Notes: generated by a model from the letters alone, not told the origin. A DNA stretch of 64,000 nt from Flavobacterium sp. ov086 (GCF_900187965.1 NZ_FZNL01000003.1:1-64000); one strand, 5' to 3'; shown: positions 35,415 to 45,035, numbered from the stretch's first letter. Made by a program: numbers and translations.

Positions 35415-38400
35415 ATCTGGTTTTCTTTTTTTGGATTCAAATCTACAATTAAATCTTTAATTTCTTTTACTGGATCTACCCTTCCTCTAAATTCTTTTGT
35501 TTTATCTCCCCATTCTTTTAATGGTCTAACTTCAAAATGCAAATGTGTTTTTTCTTGTGTTAAATCTTTTGCGTTTCCTGATTTACCAGTATATCCGATA
35601 ATTTCTCCTGCTTTTACCCAAGATTTATCAGCTATAAATTCACTCTTATTTTTCAAATGAGAATATGAGAAAAAATATAATTTTGATTCATAATAACCTT
35701 TCAATACTACAGTATTTCCATATCCTCCAGCTGTACTGTTAAATACAATTAAACCATCAACACAAGCTCTAACTGGTGTTCCCACTGGTGCGTATAAATC
35801 AAGACCTTCATGTTTTCCTGAATCTCTAGTGGGAGTATATCCGAATTTACTATCATTGAGTCTCCAAGTACTATACCATCCTCTCAACTCCATTCTATCT
35901 AATGGATTCCTCCAGATATTTCTACCATATTTACCATTCTCTAAACTAATATAATACTCATCAATCAATTCTTTTATTTGTATTCCATTCTTTGTTTTGT
36001 CGACATCTAGACTAGCATTTTCATTATAATTAGTTGTTCCTAATTCATATATTGTTTTATCTAGCCCTCTTCCGACATATGCAGGAGCAAAAACAGCCAT
36101 ATAGATCTCTTCCGGGATAGTTGGTAAAATGGCTACTGCATTCATATAATCCTCAACTTTAGTTAATTGTTCTAATTGGGTCATATTTGCAAACTTAAGT
36201 TTTAATTCATTAAGTACATCCATTCCACCTCCTTTGTATTCTCCCATATCTGTAAGTGCTTTTTGTGTAAATTGAACTAATCCTACTGCATGTGAAATTC
36301 TATTCCCCTTTTTATCATACGTAATAAATGAATCTTTAGTAAGTTGTTCTTTTGGAACTAATTTTTTACCTTCAATTTGGTGTGGAGCAAAGGTACCTCC
36401 AGTTTCTCTATTCATTACAGCCATAAGACCATTTGCCATTTCTAATGTATTTTTTGGCCAAAGCTTTTTACAAATTTGTACAACTTTCACTCTAAATTCT
36501 TTATTCACTTTAGCCCCCCAAATTAATTGAGGATTATTTTCATCCAATTTTTCTTTCTTACTTTCATCATGTTTAACATTTACTACAATAGCATTCAAAC
36601 CATTCTCCAAAGAAATTTTAGATTCAACACCTTCAATTCCAATATAAAATGTATCCATCAATCCTGATAGTACGCTTATTTCCTTCCAATTTTTGTTTAA
36701 TGTAAAATTAATTACAGCAACTCCTTCATTGTCTACAATAACTTTAGTGCTCTGTTTGGGATGATGAACATCTTTATAAATTTTCAAATTCACAGCTTTT
36801 CCAACCATATTTAAAGTCTTAACTATTCCTGTTACTTTTGCTCCATAAGGAACTTGAGTAAATGGATTTACACGATTACCATCATACATGAAATAAGCAT
36901 CCGTTATTTTTGCACTTGTGGTAACATTTAATAAAGTTTCTTTATAAGCGTTGGCATTTTCCTTAAATAAATAGGGCACATTTCCGTTTTGAATTCCTTC
37001 GAGTTCAAATCTAATTTTGGCAGTTTTTCCATTTTTAAGTCCAAAATGTTTCTGCAAACTGGCATCAAATTTTAAGATTTTATTGATTTCACCATCACCA
37101 TTTGTTGCCGTATCATTATGATAATTAACGACTTTACTGTCATTTAAATAGAATTTAATTCTTACCGCTTGATTCACATATCCTGGAATACTTGCCTTGA
37201 TATGATTAATCTCTCCGGCAAAACCAGATGTGTTCTTTTTATTGCCGTCATTATAAGTCCAATAAGCTTCGGTTACTTCCGGATGTTTTACAAATATTTT
37301 TTTGCTTGATGTTGATTTAGAACCTTGTTTAACATTACTATAAGCTTCAATTGTAAATTCACCTTCTTTTTTAGGAATCGAAAAGGTAAAAGATTCTCCT
37401 TTAACCAAATATTGCTTTCCTGCATCATTATTTTCTAATTGCAATGGTAAACGATCTGGTACGTATATTTTTCCATTTTTATCATAAACCAGCCATTTAA
37501 TGTTTTGTTTTTCTTGCAGAGTCGCTGGCTCAATTTTAAAGTTTTGAGCTTTAAATATGGGGTTTTGATTTGTTATATTCCATAAATAAATATCCTTTTC
37601 GGCCTTGTTCTCTGTTATCTCGATGCTATTAATAAAGTTTTTGATTGTCTTAATACTGTATTTTTGATTCAAAGTATATTGATCTTTACTAACAACTTTA
37701 ATACTGTATTCTCCAAAATTTGGCATAGCAAGCTTAACAATACCCGTTGAATCCAATTCTTGTTCGTCTGAAATTGTGGTTACTTTATCTGCGTTTATAT
37801 AAGCAATCTGATAATAAAGTTTTAGTGGATTTAATGTTTTTACTTCAGGATTTTTTAAGGTTACTTTAAATGACTGTTCTTCAGTAAAAGGTCTTACAAA
37901 AGTGGTTTTAATAGTTGCCGGAGATACGATTATAATTTCCTGAGCAATTACTTCTACTTCTACAAAAGCAGATAATTTTACAGCTTCCTTATCCTTACTA
38001 TTTGATCCTGGATTTCCACCGTAAGCTTCAACTTTATATTTTCCTGGTGCATCAAAATTATAACTAAACGAAGTTCCTTCATTTATAAAAATAAACTCTT
38101 GATCTTTGTTTTTTTTCTTTTTATTTTCTTTGTAAACTATCCAATTAATGTCTTCTTTTTTATACTCATTATGCTGCTTTATAAGAGCCTCATCAAGAAT
38201 AAATTCCAGACTTTCTCCAACAATAAATTTAGTTGCATCAGTATTTTTGATTTTAACAGCTCCTTTCCTTACCGCTCTTCCCGTAATTTCCTTGTTATTT
38301 ATTTCTTTTAAGAAAACATAAACATTTTCTTTCCCAATTTCAGCATAAAGTCTATCTGCGCTTAAATTAGGATATATCTTGGTTTTAGTGGTTATTGTAA

Positions 38401-39433
38401 TGGTGCCTGGCAACTTATCAAGCCCTTCCACTTCTTTTAGTAATAAAAACAGTTCGTTGTATCGCTCAAAAAGATTGGCAACATTAACTGCTTCATTCTT
38501 TAATTGTTCTTTAATTAATTTCCAACGATTTTTACCTGCTTGAGAAATTTTTCCTTTAAGGATATTATTATCAATTGACTCAACCATTTTTTTGCGAACA
38601 TCATCCCAATTAAAATTTTGAGAAGTTATAGGTATCTGATTTGATTGTTTCAGCATCGCATACATATCTGTAAACAGTGCATTATTTGGTTTACCATCAA
38701 AATCCTGAACTTTAGCTTCTTCACCAAAAGCCTTAGAAATGCTGGTCCAATATGCAATTGCAGCAAAATCTTTTTCCTTAATAGCCTGAGTTAATTTCTT
38801 TTCGATTTCTGCTATTACAGTTTCTCTAGTTGGTTCTCCACTATTTGTCTGTAGCATTTGTGGAACGGCTAAAGTTTGCTGATCTGCTACATTTCCATAA
38901 GTTTGAGTCGTTGTACTATTGCTAAAATTCAAAACGCTATTTCCTGCTCCTAATGTCGGAGAAGTAGTGTTTACAGATGCGGCTGAACTCAATATTGTAC
39001 TGCCAGTGGTATCTGCAACGCCTTCTCCGATTGAAGCGCTGGAATTTGAAGTTGTTGTCTCTAAAACCGAAGAAGTATTACCAACTTGCTTAAGTGTGCT
39101 GTTGGCGCCTTCCCCAGCTGAGACTATATGATTTGGCATTGTTCCCTCAGAAATCGAAGAAGTATTGCTTACCGATACTAATTGTTTTCCGTTTTTTTCG
39201 GCAATAGTATCGATAGCGCCTTCTTCGATTGAGGTACTGGAATTATTTGCAATAGCAGTAGCGTTTAGGGTTTGTTGCTCCTGCCATATTTGCACTATGT
39301 CTTTTTGCTGGCTCATTTCTTTTGAAACTTTGGCTAACTCTTTTAGAATAGCTTCGGTTAAGTTTTCTGAGCTTTTTATATCAGCACTATTTTTTATTGA
39401 AAGATTGAAATTGTGAATTGCATTTTTACTCAT
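35411..39433 (-). CDS. Giant peptidoglycan hydrolase effector: lysozyme-like plus M23 peptidase
   Basis: The protein has 1340 residues from ATG 39433; the frame also opens at 39499, but that ATG lies upstream of the -7 element. The N-terminus (FNLSIKNSADIKSSENLTEAILKE) shares a motif with the small protein at 45173. Residues about 60-200 are Ser/Thr-rich with repeats, and about 290-960 contain Ig-like domains. A lysozyme-like domain spans about 963-1158 (MNRETGG, catalytic Glu near 1010; AVGLVQFTQ). An M23 endopeptidase follows, with zinc ligands H1208, D1212 (KHEGLD) and H1299 (HLHFEV). There is no signal peptide. Its promoter is of the tail-locus type, so it is probably particle cargo. Confidence 0.8.
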   Translation of the reverse strand: MSKNAIHNFNLSIKNSADIKSSENLTEAILKELAKVSKEMSQQKDIVQIWQEQQTLNATAIANNSSTSIEEGAIDTIAEKNGKQLVSVSNTSSISEGTMPNHIVSAGEGANSTLKQVGNTSSVLETTTSNSSASIGEGVADTTGSTILSSAASVNTTSPTLGAGNSVLNFSNSTTTQTYGNVADQQTLAVPQMLQTNSGEPTRETVIAEIEKKLTQAIKEKDFAAIAYWTSISKAFGEEAKVQDFDGKPNNALFTDMYAMLKQSNQIPITSQNFNWDDVRKKMVESIDNNILKGKISQAGKNRWKLIKEQLKNEAVNVANLFERYNELFLLLKEVEGLDKLPGTITITTKTKIYPNLSADRLYAEIGKENVYVFLKEINNKEITGRAVRKGAVKIKNTDATKFIVGESLEFILDEALIKQHNEYKKEDINWIVYKENKKKKNKDQEFIFINEGTSFSYNFDAPGKYKVEAYGGNPGSNSKDKEAVKLSAFVEVEVIAQEIIIVSPATIKTTFVRPFTEEQSFKVTLKNPEVKTLNPLKLYYQIAYINADKVTTISDEQELDSTGIVKLAMPNFGEYSIKVVSKDQYTLNQKYSIKTIKNFINSIEITENKAEKDIYLWNITNQNPIFKAQNFKIEPATLQEKQNIKWLVYDKNGKIYVPDRLPLQLENNDAGKQYLVKGESFTFSIPKKEGEFTIEAYSNVKQGSKSTSSKKIFVKHPEVTEAYWTYNDGNKKNTSGFAGEINHIKASIPGYVNQAVRIKFYLNDSKVVNYHNDTATNGDGEINKILKFDASLQKHFGLKNGKTAKIRFELEGIQNGNVPYLFKENANAYKETLLNVTTSAKITDAYFMYDGNRVNPFTQVPYGAKVTGIVKTLNMVGKAVNLKIYKDVHHPKQSTKVIVDNEGVAVINFTLNKNWKEISVLSGLMDTFYIGIEGVESKISLENGLNAIVVNVKHDESKKEKLDENNPQLIWGAKVNKEFRVKVVQICKKLWPKNTLEMANGLMAVMNRETGGTFAPHQIEGKKLVPKEQLTKDSFITYDKKGNRISHAVGLVQFTQKALTDMGEYKGGGMDVLNELKLKFANMTQLEQLTKVEDYMNAVAILPTIPEEIYMAVFAPAYVGRGLDKTIYELGTTNYNENASLDVDKTKNGIQIKELIDEYYISLENGKYGRNIWRNPLDRMELRGWYSTWRLNDSKFGYTPTRDSGKHEGLDLYAPVGTPVRACVDGLIVFNSTAGGYGNTVVLKGYYESKLYFFSYSHLKNKSEFIADKSWVKAGEIIGYTGKSGNAKDLTQEKTHLHFEVRPLKEWGDKTKEFRGRVDPVKEIKDLIVDLNPKKENQI

Positions 39434-39455
39434 CGCTATAGTATTTTTTCTGGAT

Positions 39456-39520
39456 GTAAAAGTACTATCGATATGCGTCATTTTAAAACTCCAAAGCACT
39501 TGTATTCAGTAGTTTCAGTA
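39456..39520 (-). promoter_or_regulatory. Tail-regulon promoter of the M23 effector gene
   Basis: On the minus strand, box TACTGAAACTACTGAA (39520-39505) is followed after 40 bp by TACTTTTAC (39464-39456). The gene's ATG 39433 lies 22 bp downstream. Confidence 0.75.
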
Positions 39521-39531
39521 AGTTTAGTTTC

Positions 39532-39597
39532 TACTGAAACTACTGAATACAGATGACTTTTTCTTGTTCATTTTCTATTCTTCTACCTTACTTTTAC
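39532..39597 (+). promoter_or_regulatory. Tail-regulon promoter towards the fibre genes
   Basis: Box TACTGAAACTACTGAA (39532-39547) is followed after 41 bp by TACTTTTAC (39589-39597), with TTG at 39564-39566. It forms a perfect 19-bp inverted repeat with the divergent effector promoter box. Confidence 0.75.
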
Positions 39598-39720
39598 ACC
39601 CTCAAATATCAAATAAAAGACATCATTTTAAAGGCAATAATAACTTGTCAACTCTCCTTTTATTTCCTCCAAAAACAATCACAACATTTTGTATTAATCA
39701 TTTCAAAAACAATAACCATT

Positions 39721-39831
39721 ATGGATAATGTATTAGCAATTGGCATCAGCAAAATGCCTAAAATACCTGACAGAACTAGTTTTCATTTTTTGCCAAATCA
39801 AACATTCAAAGAAAACATTCGCACTCTATAA
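39721..39831 (+). CDS. Very small ORF at the head of the fibre transcript
   Basis: This 36-codon frame (MDNVLAIGISKMPKIPDRTS...) is the first ATG-started frame after the promoter at 39589. A longer in-frame start at 39553 would precede the transcription start and is rejected. No family was recognised. It could be a short leader peptide or a remnant. Confidence 0.35.
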   Translation: MDNVLAIGISKMPKIPDRTSFHFLPNQTFKENIRTL

Positions 39832-39914
39832 AAACCAAAAATCTACTCATTATAGAGGTAACAACAACAAAAATTCATTAAAACTTAATTACATAATCTA
39901 AAAAAAGAAAAAAA

Positions 39915-40541
39915 ATGGCAATACAAACATTAAAAACTATTAAAAGCTGGTTTAGAACAGGTTTAAAACCTACACAAGCTCAATTTTGGGATACTTGGGA
40001 TTCCTTCAGACATAAAAGCGAAAAAATTCCGGCAAAAGATATTGAAGGGATTGATACATTATTTGGAGATAAAATTATTCCATCCGGACAGTTTCTAATT
40101 TTTAAAGTTGATCCAAATACAGGTAATGAATTAGAAGTCGGTGACAGCGTAATAGGATATTGTGAAGGTAATTTCCTTGGCGAAGCAACCTATTACGGTG
40201 GAGATACAAGTTTGATGAGCAGTTTTACTAAATCAAACAATCTTGTGGGGAGAATTATATCATTCGATTATAACGATCCAAACTACGGTGACTTTATTAT
40301 TTATGAAGTTAATGATGAAGTATTGCAAAGGGCTTATAGCTGTGGTACCTATAATGGAGTTACACTTATGTCTAAAAGACCAGGACAACTCGAATTTTCA
40401 GTAGAATATTTTAGTTCTTCCTACCCAAAAACATCTGTACAATGGCTTGAATTAACTCCAGGTACTATTATTAAATTAAGAGATACTATTGGTGACTTTG
40501 ACGATTCGGCAGAATTTATAATACCAAATAAAAAACCATAG
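39915..40541 (+). CDS. Short tail-fibre-like protein 1
   Basis: The protein has 208 residues. The first 50 (MAIQTLKTIKSWFRTGLKPT, QFWDTWDSFRHKSEKIPAKDIEGID) are almost identical to those of the protein at 41069 and related to the 743-residue fibre at 42517. The remainder is beta-rich and unlike the other two. This pattern fits a conserved baseplate-docking domain with an exchangeable receptor-binding part. It starts 84 bp after the small ORF and is driven by the tail-regulon promoter at 39532. Confidence 0.65.
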   Translation: MAIQTLKTIKSWFRTGLKPTQAQFWDTWDSFRHKSEKIPAKDIEGIDTLFGDKIIPSGQFLIFKVDPNTGNELEVGDSVIGYCEGNFLGEATYYGGDTSLMSSFTKSNNLVGRIISFDYNDPNYGDFIIYEVNDEVLQRAYSCGTYNGVTLMSKRPGQLEFSVEYFSSSYPKTSVQWLELTPGTIIKLRDTIGDFDDSAEFIIPNKKP

Positions 40542-40702
40542 CAGATCATTACAAAAGAACGATCCCTAAAATCCGAATTGGTCAAATAAAATTTTCAAAT
40601 TCTATTAAACCACTTATTCAAATAACGCAAGTATTGGATTCGGGTTTCCAAAACTTAACATTACAGGACAATATTAAATTATTTAACTATCTAAACTTAT
40701 AA
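40532..40702 (+). pseudogene. Start-less open frame, probable fibre-gene remnant
   Basis: An open frame of 56 codons without Met (KTIADHYKRTIPKIRIGQIKF... to ...LFNYLNL) fills the gap between the fibre gene and the holin-like gene. Its amino-acid composition is protein-like. It probably remains from a fibre tip or an accessory gene lost by recombination. Confidence 0.35.
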
Positions 40703-40706
40703 AAAA

Positions 40707-40886
40707 ATGGAAAACATTATTAAAAATTGGAAAACAACACTTGCAGGAATTATCGTAGGAAGTGTTGCAGTGGCAGTTGCTCTGGGTTATATCACAGCCG
40801 AAGTTGGCGGACAAATAACGAGTATCTGTATTGCTTTAGGGCTAATTGTTAGTAAAGATGGCAATAAAACCGGAGTAATAAAATAA
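40707..40886 (+). CDS. Small holin-like membrane protein
   Basis: This 59-residue protein starts MENIIKNWKTTLAGIIVGSV. It has an amphipathic start, one long or two short membrane segments (about 10-30 and 34-49) and a charged tail (SKDGNKTGVIK). The layout resembles small phage holins and was too short for routine ORF listing. A role in lysis is an inference from size and topology; its place between fibre genes is unusual for a holin. Confidence 0.55.
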   Translation: MENIIKNWKTTLAGIIVGSVAVAVALGYITAEVGGQITSICIALGLIVSKDGNKTGVIK

Positions 40887-40960
40887 GTTACCTCCTTAGA
40901 CGGCGCAAACTAAAATAGTTTGACCAAATTTATAAAACTCTCATATCCGTTCTGAATTAG

Positions 40961-41013
40961 AACATTCAAAGCCATCAGAGAGCATAAATTCTCTGATGAT
41001 CTTGAGTGTTTTG
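40961..41013 (+). terminator. Terminator-like hairpin between fibre genes
   Basis: The inner stem ATCAGAGA/TCTCTGAT is extended by AACATTCAA/TTGAGTGTT and followed by TTGTTT. Confidence 0.6.
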
Positions 41014-41068
41014 TTTCTAAATCCGTGAAGGCTAACTAAAAAAACAAATAACAACACAATCTAAAAAT

Positions 41069-42070
41069 ATGGCTTTACAAACATTAAAAACTATTAAAAA
41101 CTGGTTTAGAACTGGTTTAAAACCAACACAAGCTCAATTTTGGGATACCTGGGATTCTTTTCGACATAAAAGTGATAAAGTTCCTGTAGGTGATATTGAA
41201 GGCATTGACGAATTACTTGATTCTAAGACAGACGAATCTGATTTTAAAACAATCAATGGTGAATCAATATTAGGTTCTGGAGATATAAGTATTGATGGTG
41301 GAGGTTCTCAGGATTTACAACAAGTACTTAATAAAGGAAATAACTATAGCACCTATGGGCAAAATGATTATATGCGCCTTACAAATCAATATGCCCCTGG
41401 ATGGCAATTTAATGAAATGCGACTTATGCCAGGAGGAATTAGAGTAGAAAAATCACATGGAGGCAATACAACTGGTATCGTTTATGGAAGCGGTGATATC
41501 AGTTCGCTATATACAAGAAGTGATTATGCTAATCAAACAGGTTTTAAACTTGATACTGAGGGTCTGCTTTTAAAAACCAATATTTCTCAAAGCGGTACCG
41601 GTATAATTAAATCCGATAATTTATCAAAACTTACAGACTATCAATTACCGGTAGAAACAACAGAACCATCAATCACGCTTGTTTCAAAAGTAAATGGTAT
41701 TCCTGCTGATATAAATGGTAATGTTGTGATTTCACTGCCTCCAGTAAAAACATTTATTGCAAATATTAATCGGATTGGCACAAATGAACCCACTGTTAAA
41801 GTGATTTATAATGACACCGGAGCTACATTAAACCTTGTAAAAACATCGAATGCAGGGCAATTTGTGGGAACTTTTTCTAGTCCAATTTTTCAATTTAAAA
41901 AAGTTCTATACTGGGTAGATGGAAAAAACATTAGTGAGATTTTAAGACTGGCAGCCTTAGGCGGAGACACTTTCTTTTTTGGAACGGCGACTTTATCATC
42001 TGCAGTCACAAATAGTTATGTAGATATTAATTTAATTAATGCATACATAAAAATAGAAATATACCCTTAA
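41069..42070 (+). CDS. Tail-fibre-like protein 2
   Basis: The protein has 333 residues. The N-terminal docking module (MALQTLKTIKNWFRTGLKPT, QFWDTWDSFRHKSDKVPVGDIEGID) is shared with the gene at 39915. It continues with a collar-like part (SDFKTINGESILGSGDISIDGG) typical of phage fibre shafts and a beta-rich C-terminal domain. The terminator before it and the tail-regulon promoter after it make it a separate cassette. It probably serves target recognition by the tail particle. Confidence 0.65.
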   Translation: MALQTLKTIKNWFRTGLKPTQAQFWDTWDSFRHKSDKVPVGDIEGIDELLDSKTDESDFKTINGESILGSGDISIDGGGSQDLQQVLNKGNNYSTYGQNDYMRLTNQYAPGWQFNEMRLMPGGIRVEKSHGGNTTGIVYGSGDISSLYTRSDYANQTGFKLDTEGLLLKTNISQSGTGIIKSDNLSKLTDYQLPVETTEPSITLVSKVNGIPADINGNVVISLPPVKTFIANINRIGTNEPTVKVIYNDTGATLNLVKTSNAGQFVGTFSSPIFQFKKVLYWVDGKNISEILRLAALGGDTFFFGTATLSSAVTNSYVDINLINAYIKIEIYP

Positions 42071-42218
42071 ACTAAGAGAAAACTTTTAACCTTGTTTCTT
42101 AGAATTGGTAATTCCTATCTAAATAGTATTAAAAGATTTTACCAAAAAAAAATAAGAGAAATCTAATAAAAACTCTCTAACAAACATCTAATTTCTCAAC
42201 AATTTAATTTAAAACAAA

Positions 42219-42260
42219 GCCATCATAAAAGGATTAAAAAATCTCGTAATGATGGCTTTT
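42219..42260 (+). terminator. Terminator after fibre 2
   Basis: GCCATCAT pairs with ATGATGGC and is followed by TTTTC. Confidence 0.7.
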
Positions 42261-42355
42261 CACTTTATAAATTCACAAGAAACACCTCTATTAACAAAGC
42301 TGTCTCTTCTAAAAAATAATCTATTAAATCACAACAATTTATTGGTTTTACTTTC

Positions 42356-42420
42356 TACTGAAACTACTGAAAACGAGTCACTTATTTTTTGTATTTCAGA
42401 CACCTCTTCCCTATTTTTAC
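42356..42420 (+). promoter_or_regulatory. Tail-regulon promoter of the long fibre gene
   Basis: Box TACTGAAACTACTGAA (42356-42371), 17 bp, TTG (42389-42391), 20 bp, TATTTTTAC (42412-42420). The fibre ATG is at 42517. Confidence 0.8.
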
Positions 42421-42516
42421 ATACTCAAATTCCCGTACATTCCGTACAAAACACTACTAAAAAATCCGGGGTTCTCAAAATCTACAATTTAATTTCGTAA
42501 TCAATTCCAATACAAT

Positions 42517-44748
42517 ATGGCAACAAATATCAATACTATTTTAGGTTGGTTTAAAACCGGCAAAAAACCATCACAAGACCAATTTTGGGCTTCCTGGCAA
42601 AGCTTTTGGCATAAGGACGAGGTAATACCTCAAAACAGCATTAGCAATCTGGTAAATACATTAGATACTAAAGCAGATAAATCACAAATTGAAGCTCATA
42701 AAGTCGATAAAACGGCACATATCGCTTTGTTTGAAACTAAAGAAGATAAGATCCTAAAAGGTGCCGCTGACGGATATGCGCCATTAAACAATTTTACAAA
42801 ATTGGCCAGTCAATATTTAGATATTGTAAATGATTTAATCTCCGGCGGTTCTACCTCTCTTTTAAGTGCCGAACAAGGCGTAATTCTGCAAAACCAAATT
42901 AACAATATAAAGGCATTGTTAGCTTCAGACAATAGTAACTTAAATACTATCCAGGAAATTGTTGATGCGATTGAAACCATCCAAACTTCATTAAGTTCTA
43001 TTTTAGTAAATGATCTGACTACTGGAGGAACAACCAAAGCTTTGACTGCCGAAATGGGAAAACTATTGCAAACTACAAAAGTGGATAAATCTACCGGGAA
43101 AAGTTTACTTGCAGATACCGAAATTACCCGTCTTGCGACACTCTTTAATTATGTTCATCCAACAAATCATCCACCAAGTGTTATTACTCAGGATGCAAAT
43201 AATAGATTTGTAACAGATGCCGAGAAAGTAACCTGGAATGCTAAACAAGCTTCACTTGGATTTACTCCTGAAAATGCAAGCAATAAAAATGTAGCAAACG
43301 GATATGCCGGACTTGGCGTTGACGGAAAACTAATCTCTTCACAAATTCCTTCGATAACTATAAATGACACTTTTGTTGTTGCTTCAGAAACCGAAATGTT
43401 GGCTTTAACTGTAGAAACCGGAGACATCGCAGTAAGATCTGATTTAAATAAATCTTTTATTCTAAAAGGAAGAAATCCAGCAGTAGTATCAGATTGGCAG
43501 GAATTACTTACACCAACGAGTGATGTAACAACCGTTTTTGGTCGTAACGGAGCAATTACAGCTCAAACAGGAGATTATACAGCAGACCAAATCACGGAAA
43601 CAGCAACAAAAAAATTCCAAACTGCGAATCAACAAGCTTTTAATGATGCAACGTCCAGTATTCAAGCACAATTAAATTCAAAAGTATCAAATGCAACCCA
43701 TACAGGTGATGCTACGGGAGCAACAACTTTAACGGTAAAAGGGATTAACGGAACTTTACTTTCAGAATTACCAACTGGTATTTTAAAAAACACAAATGCA
43801 ACTGGTGTTCCTGTAATTGCAACGGCGAGTGATTTTCCAATATTAAACCAAAATACCACAGGAACAGCAAATAATGCAACAAATCTTGGCGGACAATCAT
43901 CTACATATTATGCACCAGTTAATTCGCCAACATTTACAGGAATTCCAACGGCTCCAACACCATCATTAGGAACTAGCAGCAACCAAATAGCTACTGCAGC
44001 TTTTGTTGCTGCTACAAATTTAGACAACGTAAAAACATCTGGAAGTCAAATCATAAATGGCAATAAAACGCTTAGTGGTTCTACATTATTTGATGCTGGG
44101 GCGATCTATTTAAAGCAACCATCTGCTTTAGCATACAATATGATAATTACGCAACCAGATGGAATAATGCTCACTCACAATTCAAATGGTAATTTCAGCA
44201 CCGAAGTAAACTCACATGGTATAAAATTTGGCAGAGCAGCTATTCAGGCAGAGTTAAATACCGATAATTTAACTACTTCGAGAAGTTTTCTAATGCCAGA
44301 TAAAGCCGGAACAATAGCATTAAAAGGAGATTTTTTAACACTACCGAGCGGTAACTATACAAGCCCTCCGCTGATACTTCCAGGTGGAATTTTAACTACT
44401 ACTCCACAAGATGGAGCACTCGAACGTGATTGGAACGGGACATTATGGGAAACTCATGGAGGCATAAGAGAAAAAATAAATGTTCCAGATGTTCCTTATA
44501 AAAGTATCACCAATCTAAACACATTATTTACAAGTTACAGACGAAGTTCCGTAAATACTTGCCAGGTAAATTATCAAAGTGAATTCGCTCCTGATACTTC
44601 TCCATCATGGGGAATGTTGACAAGTTGCAAAACAGATGATGCCGGGGATTATGGTACTCAAACCTATATTTCGATGGGAACAATACCTAATACTTATGTT
44701 CGAAATTGCAACAATGGAACATGGTCTGCATGGGTGAAATTAAATTAA
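42517..44748 (+). CDS. Long tail fibre / receptor-binding protein
   Basis: This 743-residue protein opens with the docking module (MATNINTILGWFKTGKKPSQ, QFWASWQSFWHKDEVIP). A helical shaft follows (NTLDTKADKSQIEAHKVDKTAH), then long phage-fibre repeats (TFTGIPTAPTPSLGTSSNQIATAAFV, GNKTLSGSTLFDAGAI) typical of tail fibres, and a C-terminal pyocin/lambda-type knob (SYRRSSVNTCQVNYQSEFAPDTSPSWGML...NCNNGTWSAWVKLN). It should decide which cells the particle binds. The Thr/Asn/Gln-rich composition differs from the structural genes. Confidence 0.8.
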   Translation: MATNINTILGWFKTGKKPSQDQFWASWQSFWHKDEVIPQNSISNLVNTLDTKADKSQIEAHKVDKTAHIALFETKEDKILKGAADGYAPLNNFTKLASQYLDIVNDLISGGSTSLLSAEQGVILQNQINNIKALLASDNSNLNTIQEIVDAIETIQTSLSSILVNDLTTGGTTKALTAEMGKLLQTTKVDKSTGKSLLADTEITRLATLFNYVHPTNHPPSVITQDANNRFVTDAEKVTWNAKQASLGFTPENASNKNVANGYAGLGVDGKLISSQIPSITINDTFVVASETEMLALTVETGDIAVRSDLNKSFILKGRNPAVVSDWQELLTPTSDVTTVFGRNGAITAQTGDYTADQITETATKKFQTANQQAFNDATSSIQAQLNSKVSNATHTGDATGATTLTVKGINGTLLSELPTGILKNTNATGVPVIATASDFPILNQNTTGTANNATNLGGQSSTYYAPVNSPTFTGIPTAPTPSLGTSSNQIATAAFVAATNLDNVKTSGSQIINGNKTLSGSTLFDAGAIYLKQPSALAYNMIITQPDGIMLTHNSNGNFSTEVNSHGIKFGRAAIQAELNTDNLTTSRSFLMPDKAGTIALKGDFLTLPSGNYTSPPLILPGGILTTTPQDGALERDWNGTLWETHGGIREKINVPDVPYKSITNLNTLFTSYRRSSVNTCQVNYQSEFAPDTSPSWGMLTSCKTDDAGDYGTQTYISMGTIPNTYVRNCNNGTWSAWVKLN

Positions 44749-44796
44749 GCTTCACATTAGAAAATAGATATCAAAAGCAACATTAATCTAAAGCTT

Positions 44797-44853
44797 ACGC
44801 CAAAATCGATTGAAAAGTAAAATCCCTTTTCTCGATTCTGGCGTATTTTTTTG
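44797..44853 (+). terminator. Terminator after the long fibre gene
   Basis: ACGCCA...ATCGA and TCGAT...TGGCGT arms form a long stem followed by ATTTTTTT. Confidence 0.75.
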
Positions 44854-44970
44854 ACACGAAAAACCTAGTTTGACTAATTCAAAAAATCGGTGATTAAGTC
44901 CTCTCCAAAAAATCACACAAAAACAACAATAAACACCTTAATAACAATTAGTTAATTGTAATTTATTTTC

Positions 44971-45035
44971 TACTGAAACTACTGAAAACACAACTCCAAT
45001 TTTTCGTTTTTCAGACACTTCTGCCGTATTTTTAC
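44971..45035 (+). promoter_or_regulatory. Tail-regulon promoter of the hub/spike operon
   Basis: Box TACTGAAACTACTGAA (44971-44986), 40 bp, TATTTTTAC (45027-45035). A TCG stands where other copies have TTG. The first gene starts at 45173. Confidence 0.75.

Noticed and set aside
39553..39720. N-terminal extension of the small ORF at 39721
   Set aside because: It would start upstream of the transcription start predicted from the -7 element at 39589.
42249..42500. 83-codon frame before the long fibre gene
   Set aside because: It starts within a terminator stem and runs through the promoter box and -7 element at 42356-42420.
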